NCBI RefSeq assembly: GCF_900116865.1
Contig: NZ_FPCD01000010.1
Location: 62,001-126,000, forward strand
DNA length: 64,000 nt
Direction of reading: 5' to 3'
Source: Butyrivibrio sp. M55
GTDB lineage: Bacteria; Bacillota; Clostridia; Lachnospirales; Lachnospiraceae
The position numbers and the translations under genes were made by a program. The notes beneath the pieces were generated by a model. The model worked only from the letters and a program-made list of their open reading frames with translations. It was not told where the DNA came from and did no database searches. Positions 50,373 to 59,102 of the stretch are shown piece after piece (the first letter of the stretch is position 1; every line of letters starts with the position of its first letter).

Positions 50373-52727
50373 TTAATTATTTGCAGTTTCTTTAGGCGCG
50401 TCATCTGAAGGCTCATCCTCAAATGCACTGCTACCCAATTCATATCCGCTATCAGGATCAACTAAATTTCCTGTGTTCGGGTTAATATAATACCCCGTCT
50501 CAGGGTCAACGTCAAATGATTTCCAGATAGGCTCCTTATTTTCTTCTTTTTCTTCTTTTTCTTCTTTTTGCTCTTCAGAAGAATTTCCCTCAGCAGCTTC
50601 GTCTTCCTGATTTTCCTCTACTTTGGGAGGTGCGGAAGTAATACCGTATTTTTCTCTGAACTCATTAAGTTCCTGCTGCTGTTTCTCTGTAACTTCCTCT
50701 GTCATCGGATATCCGAGATAAGGAAGCGCTTCTGTAAGAATGTTATGTACAATTGTTGTAGCAAATCTCGCATTATCCTGCTTGATCGTATTGGGTCTGT
50801 CCACAACAACATATATCGAGATCTCAGGATTATCTGCAGGCGCATATCCCATAAAAGAAACTACGTAGTTTATCTTATCACGCCTACCATTGATACTCAT
50901 CTCGGCAGTTCCTGTCTTGCCGCCAATCTTATATCCTACAGGTACGGCCGTTGTTCCTGTACCGCCTTCCTGAGTAACAGTGTTGCAATACTCAACTATC
51001 TTCTCTGAAGTGCTGTCGGAAACAGTCTGTTTAAGGAGTCTCGGCTCGATATTCTTTATTGTGCTTCCGCTGCTTGAAAGAATCTTTTTTACAACATGAG
51101 GCTGATAAAACTTACCGCCATTAATTAAGGAATTAAAAGCAGTTATCATTTCTATCATGGTGCAGTTGTAACCCTGACCGAATGAGTATGTTGCAAGATC
51201 GGTCGGAACCATTACGACATCCCCGCTCTTACTGTTCTCACCGTTTTCTCTGTGTATCATTACATCGGTATCCATGAAAGGTTCACCCGGAAGATCGATA
51301 TTGGTCTTAAGTCCAAGCCCAAGGTTTTTCTGATATTTTGAAAAAATATGTATTCCCGTCGCCTGAGCAACATGCATCATTGCAACGTTACATGATTTCT
51401 GAATACCCTGCTGAACAGAAACAATTCCGTCACCACCTGTGTTATGGCAGTGAATTTTATGTCCGCCGACTTCAAGATATCCTCCGCAGTTATATGTCTC
51501 ATTACCCGTGATCTTTCCGCTGTCAAGACCTATGGCAACAGTAATAGGCTTGGAGACAGATCCGGGCTCATAGGTATCAGATATGCAGAAGTTCTTCCAC
51601 ATCGCTTGCAGATTTGCAACTTTCTGCTCGTAAGTATCGGCATCATCAGAATTATTTAACTGCTCTGCTCTTTCCGCTGTAATATAGACAGGATTGTCTT
51701 TATCATCCTTAACCTGCTCTACATCTCCTTTATGGATTTTAATATTACCATCTTCATCCAACACATCTTCTGTGTATTTATGAAGCTCGGGCATTCCGAC
51801 AAGTTTGGAAGCATCCCACGGATTGTTCAGGTCAAAGTTGGGATAGCTTGCCATTGCAAGAATCTCGCCGGTATTGATGTTCGTCATAATACATCCGACA
51901 TTCATTGCGCCGTTTCCCGGACGAACTTTTCCTTTGTTCTCTTCATTAAATACATTGAGATATTTCTCAACAACCGCCTGAAGATGGCTGTCTATAGTAG
52001 TAACTATGCTGTTACCGTCTATTGCAGGAATTGTTGTTCTTTCAAGCTTTAAGTCATCATCAAGATAACCGTACTCTCTTCCTTCAACTCCTCCAAGAAT
52101 ATCGTTGTACTGTTTTTCAAGTCCCCACTGTCCGACATCATCGGCAGAAGTAAATCCGATAACATCACTTGCCAAAGTGTTCTCAGGATATTTTCTTATA
52201 TAATTGGCTTCAAAATATACACCTTTAAGATTTTCTTTTGACGCATAATCCTGAAAGTCTTTTATCTCGTCGTAGCTCAGCTTTTTTGCCAGAATGTAAT
52301 ACTTCTTATCCGAATTTTTTTCCAGATAATCCTGTATCCATTTAAGGTCGATCCCGTTTGCACTCATCTGTGCAGCAAAATACTTATTTAGCGCATTAAG
52401 CGTAAGCTGGATTTTATCCTTATTTTTCTCTTTGTCACTGAGAAGTACATTTGCATTAAGGATCAGATTATATACCTTCTCACTCCATGCGAGCGTGCTT
52501 TCGTTACAATCAAGGATCGAACCTCTTTTATAAGGAATAGTCGTCGAATCATATCTCTGCTGGGAAAGAACTTTTTTCTCATATTCCTTGCCGTTATTGG
52601 TAGTGATACTGATAAGTCTCGCTCCTAATCCAGCAAAAGCCAGTAATACCAACATAAAAAGTACTACCAGCTTTTTCTTCATTCCTATTGTAAATTTCTG
52701 CACATTTTTAGTTTTAACAGTTTTCAT
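50373..52727 (-). CDS. ftsI: class B penicillin-binding protein (FtsI/SpoVD-like transpeptidase)
   Basis: 784 residues. One N-terminal membrane helix, a dimerisation domain (RGSILDCNESTLAWS), then the transpeptidase domain: active-site S390-V-S-K393 in EPGSVSKP, an SCN motif in QKSCNVAMMH, and KTGTAEMS. It crosslinks septal peptidoglycan with FtsW. A C-terminal extension of about 100 residues is acidic and Glu/Lys-rich (EEKEEKEENKE) and ends with a PETGYYINPNTG-type segment instead of PASTA domains; this tail is unusual. Confidence 0.92.
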   Translation of the reverse strand: MKTVKTKNVQKFTIGMKKKLVVLFMLVLLAFAGLGARLISITTNNGKEYEKKVLSQQRYDSTTIPYKRGSILDCNESTLAWSEKVYNLILNANVLLSDKEKNKDKIQLTLNALNKYFAAQMSANGIDLKWIQDYLEKNSDKKYYILAKKLSYDEIKDFQDYASKENLKGVYFEANYIRKYPENTLASDVIGFTSADDVGQWGLEKQYNDILGGVEGREYGYLDDDLKLERTTIPAIDGNSIVTTIDSHLQAVVEKYLNVFNEENKGKVRPGNGAMNVGCIMTNINTGEILAMASYPNFDLNNPWDASKLVGMPELHKYTEDVLDEDGNIKIHKGDVEQVKDDKDNPVYITAERAEQLNNSDDADTYEQKVANLQAMWKNFCISDTYEPGSVSKPITVAIGLDSGKITGNETYNCGGYLEVGGHKIHCHNTGGDGIVSVQQGIQKSCNVAMMHVAQATGIHIFSKYQKNLGLGLKTNIDLPGEPFMDTDVMIHRENGENSKSGDVVMVPTDLATYSFGQGYNCTMIEMITAFNSLINGGKFYQPHVVKKILSSSGSTIKNIEPRLLKQTVSDSTSEKIVEYCNTVTQEGGTGTTAVPVGYKIGGKTGTAEMSINGRRDKINYVVSFMGYAPADNPEISIYVVVDRPNTIKQDNARFATTIVHNILTEALPYLGYPMTEEVTEKQQQELNEFREKYGITSAPPKVEENQEDEAAEGNSSEEQKEEKEEKEENKEPIWKSFDVDPETGYYINPNTGNLVDPDSGYELGSSAFEDEPSDDAPKETANN

Positions 52728-52746
52728 GGCAAAAGATATTTCCTTA

Positions 52747-53187
52747 TTACTTATTTGACGCCTGCGGTATAGGTGCGAGCTGTCTTACATAATCGTCGCC
52801 GCCATCGTCAGTGTATTTTACGATCTGGCCGTCATCAGCATAAGTCATACCGAAGCCAATAGCCGCCTCTTTTATCTCATCAAGGCTCATCCTGCCGTTG
52901 GCTCTGTTATAGTTCTCGTCATTATCCTGTTTTAAACTGTTCAGCTGTTTCTCAAGCTGGGCTATATTTTTCATACTGGCAGTAACTCTTGACTGAAGCG
53001 AAATATAAAAAGCCAAAGTTCCTACCATTACAACCATTGCAAAAGACAAGAACAATAAGTATCCAAAACTCATATGATGGCGTTTTTTATGTCTTCTTAA
53101 AGGCTCCTGAACATGGACTCTTCTACGCACATGATCAGGTTCATATACTCGTCTGACTGTGTTGCCATAGATGTATGCGTTAGCCAT
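52747..53187 (-). CDS. ftsL: FtsL-like cell division protein
   Basis: 146 residues. A basic cytoplasmic N-terminus (RRVHVQEPLRRHKKRHHM), one membrane helix (LLFLSFAMVVMVGTLAFYIS) and an extracytoplasmic coiled-coil (MKNIAQLEKQLNSLKQDNDE). Position between rsmH and the PBP is that of ftsL. The ATG at 53187 has AAAGGAG seven bases upstream. Confidence 0.85.
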   Translation of the reverse strand: MANAYIYGNTVRRVYEPDHVRRRVHVQEPLRRHKKRHHMSFGYLLFLSFAMVVMVGTLAFYISLQSRVTASMKNIAQLEKQLNSLKQDNDENYNRANGRMSLDEIKEAAIGFGMTYADDGQIVKYTDDGGDDYVRQLAPIPQASNK

Positions 53188-53225
53188 ATTCATTCTCCTT
53201 TCTGTTTTAGTGTGTGATTGGACCG

Positions 53226-54164
53226 TCACAGCGCTTTCTCAAAAACTCTGAGCTTTGCACTCTGCGATCTCTTGTTTTCAGAAAGCTCTTTTTCACTTGG
53301 AAGAATAGGCTTTCTTGTTATTACTTTGCCCTTTGAAACTTTGCCGCAAACACAAACCGGGAAATCCGGCGGGCATGTGCATGGCTTTTCATTGGTCCTG
53401 AAATTATTCTTCGTTATCCTGTCTTCCAATGAATGGAAAGTGATAACGCAGAGTCTTCCACCGGGATTTAAAAAGTCAATAAATCCGTCAAGTGAACCTG
53501 ACAAAACGTCAAGCTCTCTGTTCAAAGCAATTCGTATTGCCTGATAAGTCCTCTTTGAAGGATGTCCGCCCTTCTCTCTCATCTTTGCAGGTATCGCAGC
53601 CTTGATGATCTCGTTGAGTCTGAAGGTCGTCTCTATAGGACTCTTCTCACGCTCTATGCAAATGTGCTTTGCTATATTCTTAGCGAATTTATCTTCGCCA
53701 AAGTCTCTTATAATATGAAAGATCTCTGTCTCTGAATAGTCGTTGACTATATCTCTCGCTGTAAGCTGCTGTCTTTGGTCCATTCTCATATCAAGAGGCA
53801 CGTCCTCTTTGTAAGTAAAGCCTCTCTCGGCGTTGTCAAGCTGGTATGATGACACTCCAAGATCAAGCAAGATTCCGTCAACTCCCGTAACCCCAAGCTC
53901 TCTTAGTCTCTTGACAGCATTCTCGTAATTGTCTCTGATGACAGTAACTCTGTCCTTAAACGGCTCAAGTCTCTTGGTTGCGGCTGCGATAGCGTCCGCA
54001 TCCTGATCTGTTCCGTAAAGGTGACCTCCACCGGTAAGTCTCTCCGCTATGTGAAAAGAATGTCCGGCTCCTCCGAGAGTTCCGTCCAGATATAATCCAT
54101 CCGGTTTAATATTCAGATTATCAAGCACTTCCTCAAGAAGTACAGAATAGTGATTGAATTCCAT
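53226..54164 (-). CDS. rsmH: 16S rRNA (cytosine-1402-N4)-methyltransferase
   Basis: 312 residues. SAM-binding [15 protein letters not shown] near residue 29, [27 protein letters not shown], and the closing [13 protein letters not shown]. Methylates N4 of C1402 in 16S rRNA. Second gene of the cluster; nine bases after mraZ. Confidence 0.96.
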   Translation of the reverse strand: MEFNHYSVLLEEVLDNLNIKPDGLYLDGTLGGAGHSFHIAERLTGGGHLYGTDQDADAIAAATKRLEPFKDRVTVIRDNYENAVKRLRELGVTGVDGILLDLGVSSYQLDNAERGFTYKEDVPLDMRMDQRQQLTARDIVNDYSETEIFHIIRDFGEDKFAKNIAKHICIEREKSPIETTFRLNEIIKAAIPAKMREKGGHPSKRTYQAIRIALNRELDVLSGSLDGFIDFLNPGGRLCVITFHSLEDRITKNNFRTNEKPCTCPPDFPVCVCGKVSKGKVITRKPILPSEKELSENKRSQSAKLRVFEKAL

Positions 54165-54173
54165 GTGTTTACC

Positions 54174-54614
54174 TTAGATACTTAAGCCGTATTCGCTCAT
54201 CTTTGCGGCAATTGAATTGATATCATCAAATGTGCTTGCCTTCTCCCATTCAGCCTTGCTCCAGATTTCAGCTCTGTTGCCGACTCCGGCAATAATAGCT
54301 TCCTTCTCGATCTTGGCATGTTGCAAAAGATTTGCGGGAAGAAGTATTCTTCCTTGCTTATCGATTTCTGCGTCAATAGCACCGGCGATAAAGAAACGTC
54401 CAAGCATTCTGGCTTCGGGTTTATCCATAGGAAGTGATTGAAGCTTCTCTTCGAACTGTTCCCAGCCCTCTTCGGCGAATACGAAAAGACAGCCGTCAAA
54501 CCCCTTAGTAACCACAAATTGCTCACCAAGAAGTTCACGGAATTTAGCAGGAATTATGAGCCTTCCCTTAGCATCGATGGAATGGCTGTATTCACCTTTA
54601 AATGCTGTTCCCAC
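54174..54614 (-). CDS. mraZ: transcriptional regulator MraZ
   Basis: 146 residues with two AbrB-like SpoVT halves: KGEYSHSIDAKGRLIIPAKF and AGAIDAEIDKQGRILLPANL. MraZ binds short direct repeats in its own leader and regulates the division cluster. GTG at 54614 is preferred: it leaves three residues before the conserved start, and GGGAG lies just upstream. The GTG at 54635 would put operator DNA inside the coding region. Confidence 0.93.
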   Translation of the reverse strand: MGTAFKGEYSHSIDAKGRLIIPAKFRELLGEQFVVTKGFDGCLFVFAEEGWEQFEEKLQSLPMDKPEARMLGRFFIAGAIDAEIDKQGRILLPANLLQHAKIEKEAIIAGVGNRAEIWSKAEWEKASTFDDINSIAAKMSEYGLSI

Positions 54615-54655
54615 TTTTCTCCCACTTTCAACCACTTTTTAACACTTTTTACCAC
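54610..54655 (-). promoter_or_regulatory. MraZ operator: five direct repeats every 10 bp
   Basis: On the minus strand five GTG-containing blocks recur every 10 bases (GTGGTAAAAA, GTGTTAAAAA, GTGGTTGAAA, GTGGGAGAAA, then AGTGGGA). This fits the known MraZ box forms, AAAGTG(T/G)N3 repeats in mollicutes and TGGGN repeats in E. coli. It lies directly after the promoter, in the 5' leader of mraZ. Confidence 0.88.
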
Positions 54656-54663
54656 CTGAAGTC

Positions 54664-54692
54664 ATTATAAAACAAAATTAATCATTAAACAA
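54664..54692 (-). promoter_or_regulatory. promoter of the division cluster
   Basis: Minus strand TTGTTT (54687-54692), 17-base spacer, TATAAT (54664-54669). Predicted start of transcription is near 54657, placing the MraZ repeats at the very start of the transcript. Confidence 0.75.
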
Positions 54693-54761
54693 CCTTAAAA
54701 ACGTAAAATTTTAATAAAGAGTTTAGCTTAGTCGTGGTGTGGATTAGCACATTTTTAGCAT

Positions 54762-54792
54762 AAAAAAAGAAGCCTCTTTCAAGGCTCCTCTT
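54762..54792 (-). terminator. terminator after lgt
   Basis: Stem AGGAGCCTT...AGGCTTCTT followed on the minus strand by TTTTTTTA, about 30 bases past the lgt stop. Confidence 0.75.
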
Positions 54793-54820
54793 AATCGGTT
54801 TTAAGCTAAAGTAATTTCCA

Positions 54821-55708
54821 CTATTCAGTTTTTTTATCTTCATTAAGCTTTGCCAATTTCACGCGAGTGATAATCTCAGCCACAACCGCAAATACAAAGC
54901 AGCAAAGTCCTATCATCATGGAAATCGGAATCTTCGTATTGGCAAAAAAGAGTCTGTCTGTTCTGACATGCTCAATCCATGCTCTTCCGATTCCGTATCC
55001 ACCGAGATACATAAGTGTGATCTCTCCATCAAACTTCTTATGCTTAGTATAAAGAAGAACTATTATAAGAAGTCCGAGATTCCACAAACTCTCATAAAGG
55101 AATGTAGGTGAAACCTGGATATAATTGGCACCGTTCATGTGCTCGATCATAAGGTCCGATACATCAGACGCTCTTACCATCTCAACGGGAAGTCTCATGG
55201 CAAGGAGGCCATCGGTATATTCTCCAAAAACCTCTCTGTTGGTGAAGTTTCCCCATCTTCCCATAATCTGTCCGAGAAGAAGTCCCGGCATAACGGTATC
55301 CGTAAGTTTAAGGAACTTACACTTTTTCACTCTCGAGAAAATATATATCGTCGCAAATCCCGCAATAACACCGCCGTATATCGCAAGTCCGCCGTTTCTT
55401 ATCGCAAGGATTCCGAGAAGATCGTCCTTGTAATTATCCCAAGAAAAGATAACGTAATACAATCTCGCTCCCAATATGGAAAAGATAATTACATATATCG
55501 CAAGATCCCAGTAAGTATCAGGGTTCTGATCTGTCTTTTTTGCAATATTCGCTATAAGGAAAAGCGCGAACAAAAAGCCAAGTCCTATTATCACTCCGTA
55601 AAGTGCAATGGTGAATCCAAATACCTCAAAGCTTTTCGGAACATTGTGCAAATAAATGTGCAGATTAGGAAAAGCTATGTCCATTTTTCCCATATCACCG
55701 GCTGTCAT
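54821..55708 (-). CDS. lgt: prolipoprotein diacylglyceryl transferase
   Basis: 295 residues, about seven membrane helices. Signature region GLLLGQIMGRWGNFTNREVFG with the catalytic Arg/Asn, and ARLYYVIFSW. It attaches diacylglycerol to the lipobox Cys of lipoproteins, several of which are encoded in this window (39758, 56920, 60846). GGGAGG lies six bases before the ATG. Confidence 0.95.
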   Translation of the reverse strand: MTAGDMGKMDIAFPNLHIYLHNVPKSFEVFGFTIALYGVIIGLGFLFALFLIANIAKKTDQNPDTYWDLAIYVIIFSILGARLYYVIFSWDNYKDDLLGILAIRNGGLAIYGGVIAGFATIYIFSRVKKCKFLKLTDTVMPGLLLGQIMGRWGNFTNREVFGEYTDGLLAMRLPVEMVRASDVSDLMIEHMNGANYIQVSPTFLYESLWNLGLLIIVLLYTKHKKFDGEITLMYLGGYGIGRAWIEHVRTDRLFFANTKIPISMMIGLCCFVFAVVAEIITRVKLAKLNEDKKTE

Positions 55709-55723
55709 AGTGTTCCTCCCATA

Positions 55724-56821
55724 TTAAACATTGAATCTGAACAGAATAACATCCCCGTCCTGAACCACGTACTCTTTTCCTTCCATACGTACGAGTCCTT
55801 TCTCTTTTGCTGCCGCAATTGAGCCTTCACGGAGAAGATCCTGATAATTGATAACTTCCGCCTTGATAAAGCCTCTCTCAAAGTCAGTGTGAATCTTACC
55901 TGCTGCCTGAGGAGCCTTTGTTCCGACCTTGATAGTCCAAGCTCTTGTCTCATCCTCTCCCGATGTAAGGAAACTCATAAGACCAAGAGTCTTGTAACTT
56001 GCAGCGATGAGCTTATCAAGTCCGGACTCTGTAAGTCCCAAGCTCTCAAGGAACTCAGCCTTCTCATCCTCGTCAAGTTCGGAAATCTCAGCTTCGATCT
56101 GAGCGCTGATAACAAACACTTCGCTTCCTGTCTTGGATGCAAGCTCTTTTACAGCTGCAACATACTTATTGGATGCTCCGTCATCGGCAAGATCTTCATC
56201 CTTAACATTAGCCGCGTAGATAACAGGCTTCCATGTAAGAAGGTCAAGGCTGTTTACAAACGCCTTCTCTTCGGGATCCTCGAACTCAAGCTCTCTTGCC
56301 ATCTTATCAGCTTCAAGAACCTCTTTTATCTTATTTAAAGTCTCAAGCTCTTTTGCTGCAGTCTTATCCATTCTTGCAGTCTTTGCTGTCTTTGCGATTC
56401 TTCTTTCAAGAACTTCAAGATCCGCAAACACAAGCTCAAGGTTGATTGTCTCGATATCACGCACAGGATCAACGCTTCCGTCAACGTGGATAACGTTTGT
56501 ATCATCAAAGCATCTAACCACATGCACGATTGCATCAGTCTCACGAATATTTGCAAGGAACTGGTTTCCGAGTCCCTCACCCTTTGATGCGCCCTTAACG
56601 AGTCCTGCGATATCAACGAATTCTATAGTTGCAGGTGTAACCTTCTTTGAATGATAAAGGTCTCCGAGCTGCTTAAGTCTGATATCCGGAACGGCAACAA
56701 CGCCCACGTTAGGGTCGATCGTAGCAAACGGATAGTTCGCAGCAAGCGCTCCTGCATTTGTAAGTGAATTAAAAAGTGTACTTTTTCCGACATTTGGAAG
56801 CCCCACTATGCCCAACTTCAT
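55724..56821 (-). CDS. ychF: redox-regulated ATPase YchF
   Basis: 365 residues. OBG-type P-loop protein that prefers ATP: G1 [12 protein letters not shown] (from residue 6), G3 [17 protein letters not shown], and the C-terminal TGS domain ([20 protein letters not shown]). Linked to ribosome function and oxidative stress. 15 bases upstream of lgt. Confidence 0.96.
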   Translation of the reverse strand: MKLGIVGLPNVGKSTLFNSLTNAGALAANYPFATIDPNVGVVAVPDIRLKQLGDLYHSKKVTPATIEFVDIAGLVKGASKGEGLGNQFLANIRETDAIVHVVRCFDDTNVIHVDGSVDPVRDIETINLELVFADLEVLERRIAKTAKTARMDKTAAKELETLNKIKEVLEADKMARELEFEDPEEKAFVNSLDLLTWKPVIYAANVKDEDLADDGASNKYVAAVKELASKTGSEVFVISAQIEAEISELDEDEKAEFLESLGLTESGLDKLIAASYKTLGLMSFLTSGEDETRAWTIKVGTKAPQAAGKIHTDFERGFIKAEVINYQDLLREGSIAAAKEKGLVRMEGKEYVVQDGDVILFRFNV

Positions 56822-56859
56822 GGTATTTATCTCCTTTAAACACTAATATTATCTACAAT

Positions 56860-56907
56860 AAAAAAGCCCTAATAAGGCAAGATATATCTTACCATGTTAG
56901 GACTGAT
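56860..56907 (-). terminator. terminator after the 56,920 lipoprotein gene
   Basis: Long imperfect stem (AGTCCTAA...AAGATA / TATCTT...TTAGGGCT, 56868-56907) followed on the minus strand by TTTTTTATT. Confidence 0.8.
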
Positions 56908-56919
56908 TTGTAAAAAATA

Positions 56920-58002
56920 TTATTTGCCTTTCTTGGCATAAATCTTGAAGGTAAAAGAAGTCTCAAAATCATCATGATCATTTTTATTCACTGGATTCTC
57001 AAAGTAAGTATAGTCAAGACTTTCATACGATAAGGTCTCATATTTTCCGGTGTAGACCGCAATTTTCTCATTATTCTTCACCATATCATGAGGAATGTAG
57101 ACATATACTTCTTCAGCATTGGACTGTATTTTATAAGACGACACATATCTTAAACCAATTCTCTTTACGAAATCAGCTACAGTCATTTTTTCTTCACCAA
57201 CAATAACTTTTTCGTCTTCAAACGTACAAACAACAATATCCTTATCATATTTGGTGTAAACGTTTTTTACAAAAGGCTCCTCAGTATTAAATCTGTCATA
57301 ATACAGATATTGATCGATATAAGGTAAGATTGTATCCATATCAGGTCCTTCCGATGTCCATATACCGGAATTAAACATAAGCGGCATTTTCTCTTTATCC
57401 TTATATTCTATGATATTTACCGATTCGCACTGTACATCAGACACAAAGGCATTAAGCGGAAAATCTGTGACCTGCTTATTACATATTTTTAAAACAACAT
57501 ACGAATCTTTTACATAATCATAAAAATTATCACCGGTGAAAAGCGAAGAAAAGAAGTGGTCGTCTTGTTCAAAATAATAGAACACCGCCTCTTCAACCAT
57601 TGGATAGTTTTCTTTAATATGATTATTAAGATAACTGAGAATTTCTTCTTTTTGATAATCATCCGCACCGTCAAGTGATTCCTGCTCTCCGGTAATCTCT
57701 GCCTTAAACTCTTTACCGTTACAATTCATAGTGACCAATACCGAGCCGTTTGGCATAGGTGTAAAATCTGGGATCGGGCCGCCCTCATCATATTGGTTTT
57801 CCACCTCTGTAACAGTTGGAGTAAAGCCATATTTTTGCTTTATGTAATTAATTGCATTTCTTTCCCCTTGAGTCTTATACGAATTGATAGTTGCAATCTC
57901 CTCAGGAGTATAACCGCATCCGACAAGCCCAAAGGCACAACAAAGCAGCAAAAACAATAATATGGTTTTTCCAAATAAATTCAGATTCTCACTTATCTTC
58001 AC
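56920..58002 (-). CDS. hypothetical lipoprotein
   Basis: 360 residues, not recognised. Signal peptide with lipobox LVGC near residue 29 (FLLLCCAFGLVGC), then a hydrophilic domain with many acidic and aromatic residues (DQYLYYDRFNTEEP, KDIVVCTFEDEKVIVG) and a beta-rich end. Probably anchored on the outer face of the membrane. The start is GTG at 58002; its ribosome binding site GGTGAG overlaps the stop of the small upstream gene, so the two are likely coupled. Confidence 0.75.
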   Translation of the reverse strand: MKISENLNLFGKTILLFLLLCCAFGLVGCGYTPEEIATINSYKTQGERNAINYIKQKYGFTPTVTEVENQYDEGGPIPDFTPMPNGSVLVTMNCNGKEFKAEITGEQESLDGADDYQKEEILSYLNNHIKENYPMVEEAVFYYFEQDDHFFSSLFTGDNFYDYVKDSYVVLKICNKQVTDFPLNAFVSDVQCESVNIIEYKDKEKMPLMFNSGIWTSEGPDMDTILPYIDQYLYYDRFNTEEPFVKNVYTKYDKDIVVCTFEDEKVIVGEEKMTVADFVKRIGLRYVSSYKIQSNAEEVYVYIPHDMVKNNEKIAVYTGKYETLSYESLDYTYFENPVNKNDHDDFETSFTFKIYAKKGK

Positions 58003-58009
58003 TTAATTC

Positions 58010-58216
58010 TCACCCTTCCCATTTCTTTATAAACTTTTCCCATCCGGGTGTTTTTCTGATGAACTCCATATCCTCATTCTCTTTGTACTGCTTAAGCAGA
58101 GTTGCGATAACCATCTGAGACACGCCCAGCGTAACTTGATTAAAGGTCCTGTGCTCATACAAGCTTGATTTTATATAATCCATCATAGTATCAGCGCTAT
58201 CAAATAACAAGTTCAT
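58010..58216 (-). CDS. small hypothetical protein, 68 residues
   Basis: Not recognised. Soluble and helical (MMDYIKSSLYEHRTFNQVTL, then SQMVIATLLKQYKENE), ending TPGWEKFIKKWEG. Seven bases separate its stop from the lipoprotein start. The ribosome binding site is weak (GAGAG). Coding seems likely from context, not certain. Confidence 0.5.
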   Translation of the reverse strand: MNLLFDSADTMMDYIKSSLYEHRTFNQVTLGVSQMVIATLLKQYKENEDMEFIRKTPGWEKFIKKWEG

Positions 58217-58332
58217 GAGCTCATTACTCTCTTCCCCATTTTAAAAGAAGACTTTGGCACAAGCCTCGGAGATCGCAGGAAATCACTAAGCAACTTCACT
58301 ATAAATAAGGTTACATCACATATATCTTTATA

Positions 58333-58361
58333 TTGTTTTTGTACCACATTTATGGTACACT
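58333..58361 (+). promoter_or_regulatory. promoter and palindromic operator of the toxin-antitoxin pair
   Basis: TTGTTT (58333-58338), 17 bases, TACACT (58356-58361). The palindrome TGTACCA-CATTTA-TGGTACA (58340-58359) fills the spacer and overlaps the -10, as expected of an operator for the XRE antitoxin. Confidence 0.7.
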
Positions 58362-58742
58362 ATGTATATGAATAAAGATAATTGCTTAATTTACGAAGGT
58401 GAATACCACACCATTGAATGGTACTATGATGAAAAAGGCTATAGTCAAGCATATGAATATTTCCTCAAATCATCAGATTCTCAAAAACGAAAATTTCTTA
58501 TGCTCGTGAAAAAAATGGGAGATTTTGGAGTCATCTTCGATAAAACTAAATTTAGAAATGAAGGTGATGGCATTTACGCTTTCAAGCCTCAACCTGACAG
58601 ATATTTATGTTTTTTCTTTGTTGGAAAGAAAATAATAGTTACCAATGCATTCCATAAAAAATCCGACAAGCTTCCAAAAAGTGAAAAGGATACTGCATTA
58701 AAAAACATGGCCAATTATAACTCATCTCAAAATAATATGTGA
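58362..58742 (+). CDS. HigB/RelE-like toxin (type II toxin-antitoxin)
   Basis: 126 residues (124 if the second ATG at 58368 is used). The core EYFLKSSDSQKRKFLMLVKKM, IFDKTKFRNEGDGIYAFKPQ and YLCFFFVGKKIIVTNAFHKKS matches the phage Gp49/HigB branch of the RelE superfamily, ribosome-dependent mRNA nucleases. KTKF...GIYAFKP and the late NAFHKK carry the usual basic residues. The XRE antitoxin gene follows by 19 bases; toxin-first order is typical of HigBA. The -10 ends at 58361, so the transcript would start near 58368, suggesting leaderless translation. Confidence 0.85.
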   Translation: MYMNKDNCLIYEGEYHTIEWYYDEKGYSQAYEYFLKSSDSQKRKFLMLVKKMGDFGVIFDKTKFRNEGDGIYAFKPQPDRYLCFFFVGKKIIVTNAFHKKSDKLPKSEKDTALKNMANYNSSQNNM

Positions 58743-58761
58743 TGAAAGGAGAACACGTAAT

Positions 58762-59034
58762 ATGAAATCTACATTTGATCAATTTATAACAGATAACCCT
58801 GAACAAAAGAAACTTTTTGATAAGGAATATGAAGAATTCCTCCTTTCAGAGTTTATAATACAAAAAATGGAGGAAGAAAACGTCTCTGTAAGATCACTTG
58901 CACAAAAAGCTGATGTATCACCTACCGTTATACAGAAACTTCGAAATACTGAAACCGCCGATAAAATCAATTACAAAACTTTTATAGCAGTAATTAATTC
59001 TTTAGGATATAGACTCAAACTCGAAAAGATTTAA
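58762..59034 (+). CDS. XRE-family antitoxin (HigA-like)
   Basis: 90 residues. C-terminal helix-turn-helix (VSVRSLAQKADVSPTVIQKL) after a helical N-terminal arm. Expected to bind and neutralise the toxin and repress the shared promoter through the palindrome at 58340-58359. AAAGGAG precedes the ATG. Confidence 0.85.
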   Translation: MKSTFDQFITDNPEQKKLFDKEYEEFLLSEFIIQKMEEENVSVRSLAQKADVSPTVIQKLRNTETADKINYKTFIAVINSLGYRLKLEKI

Positions 59035-59102
59035 TTTAAGGTCTCCGTTTTTTTACGGAGACCTTTCCTATCTTAGATTAAACATATTCAAACACTACCT
59101 AT

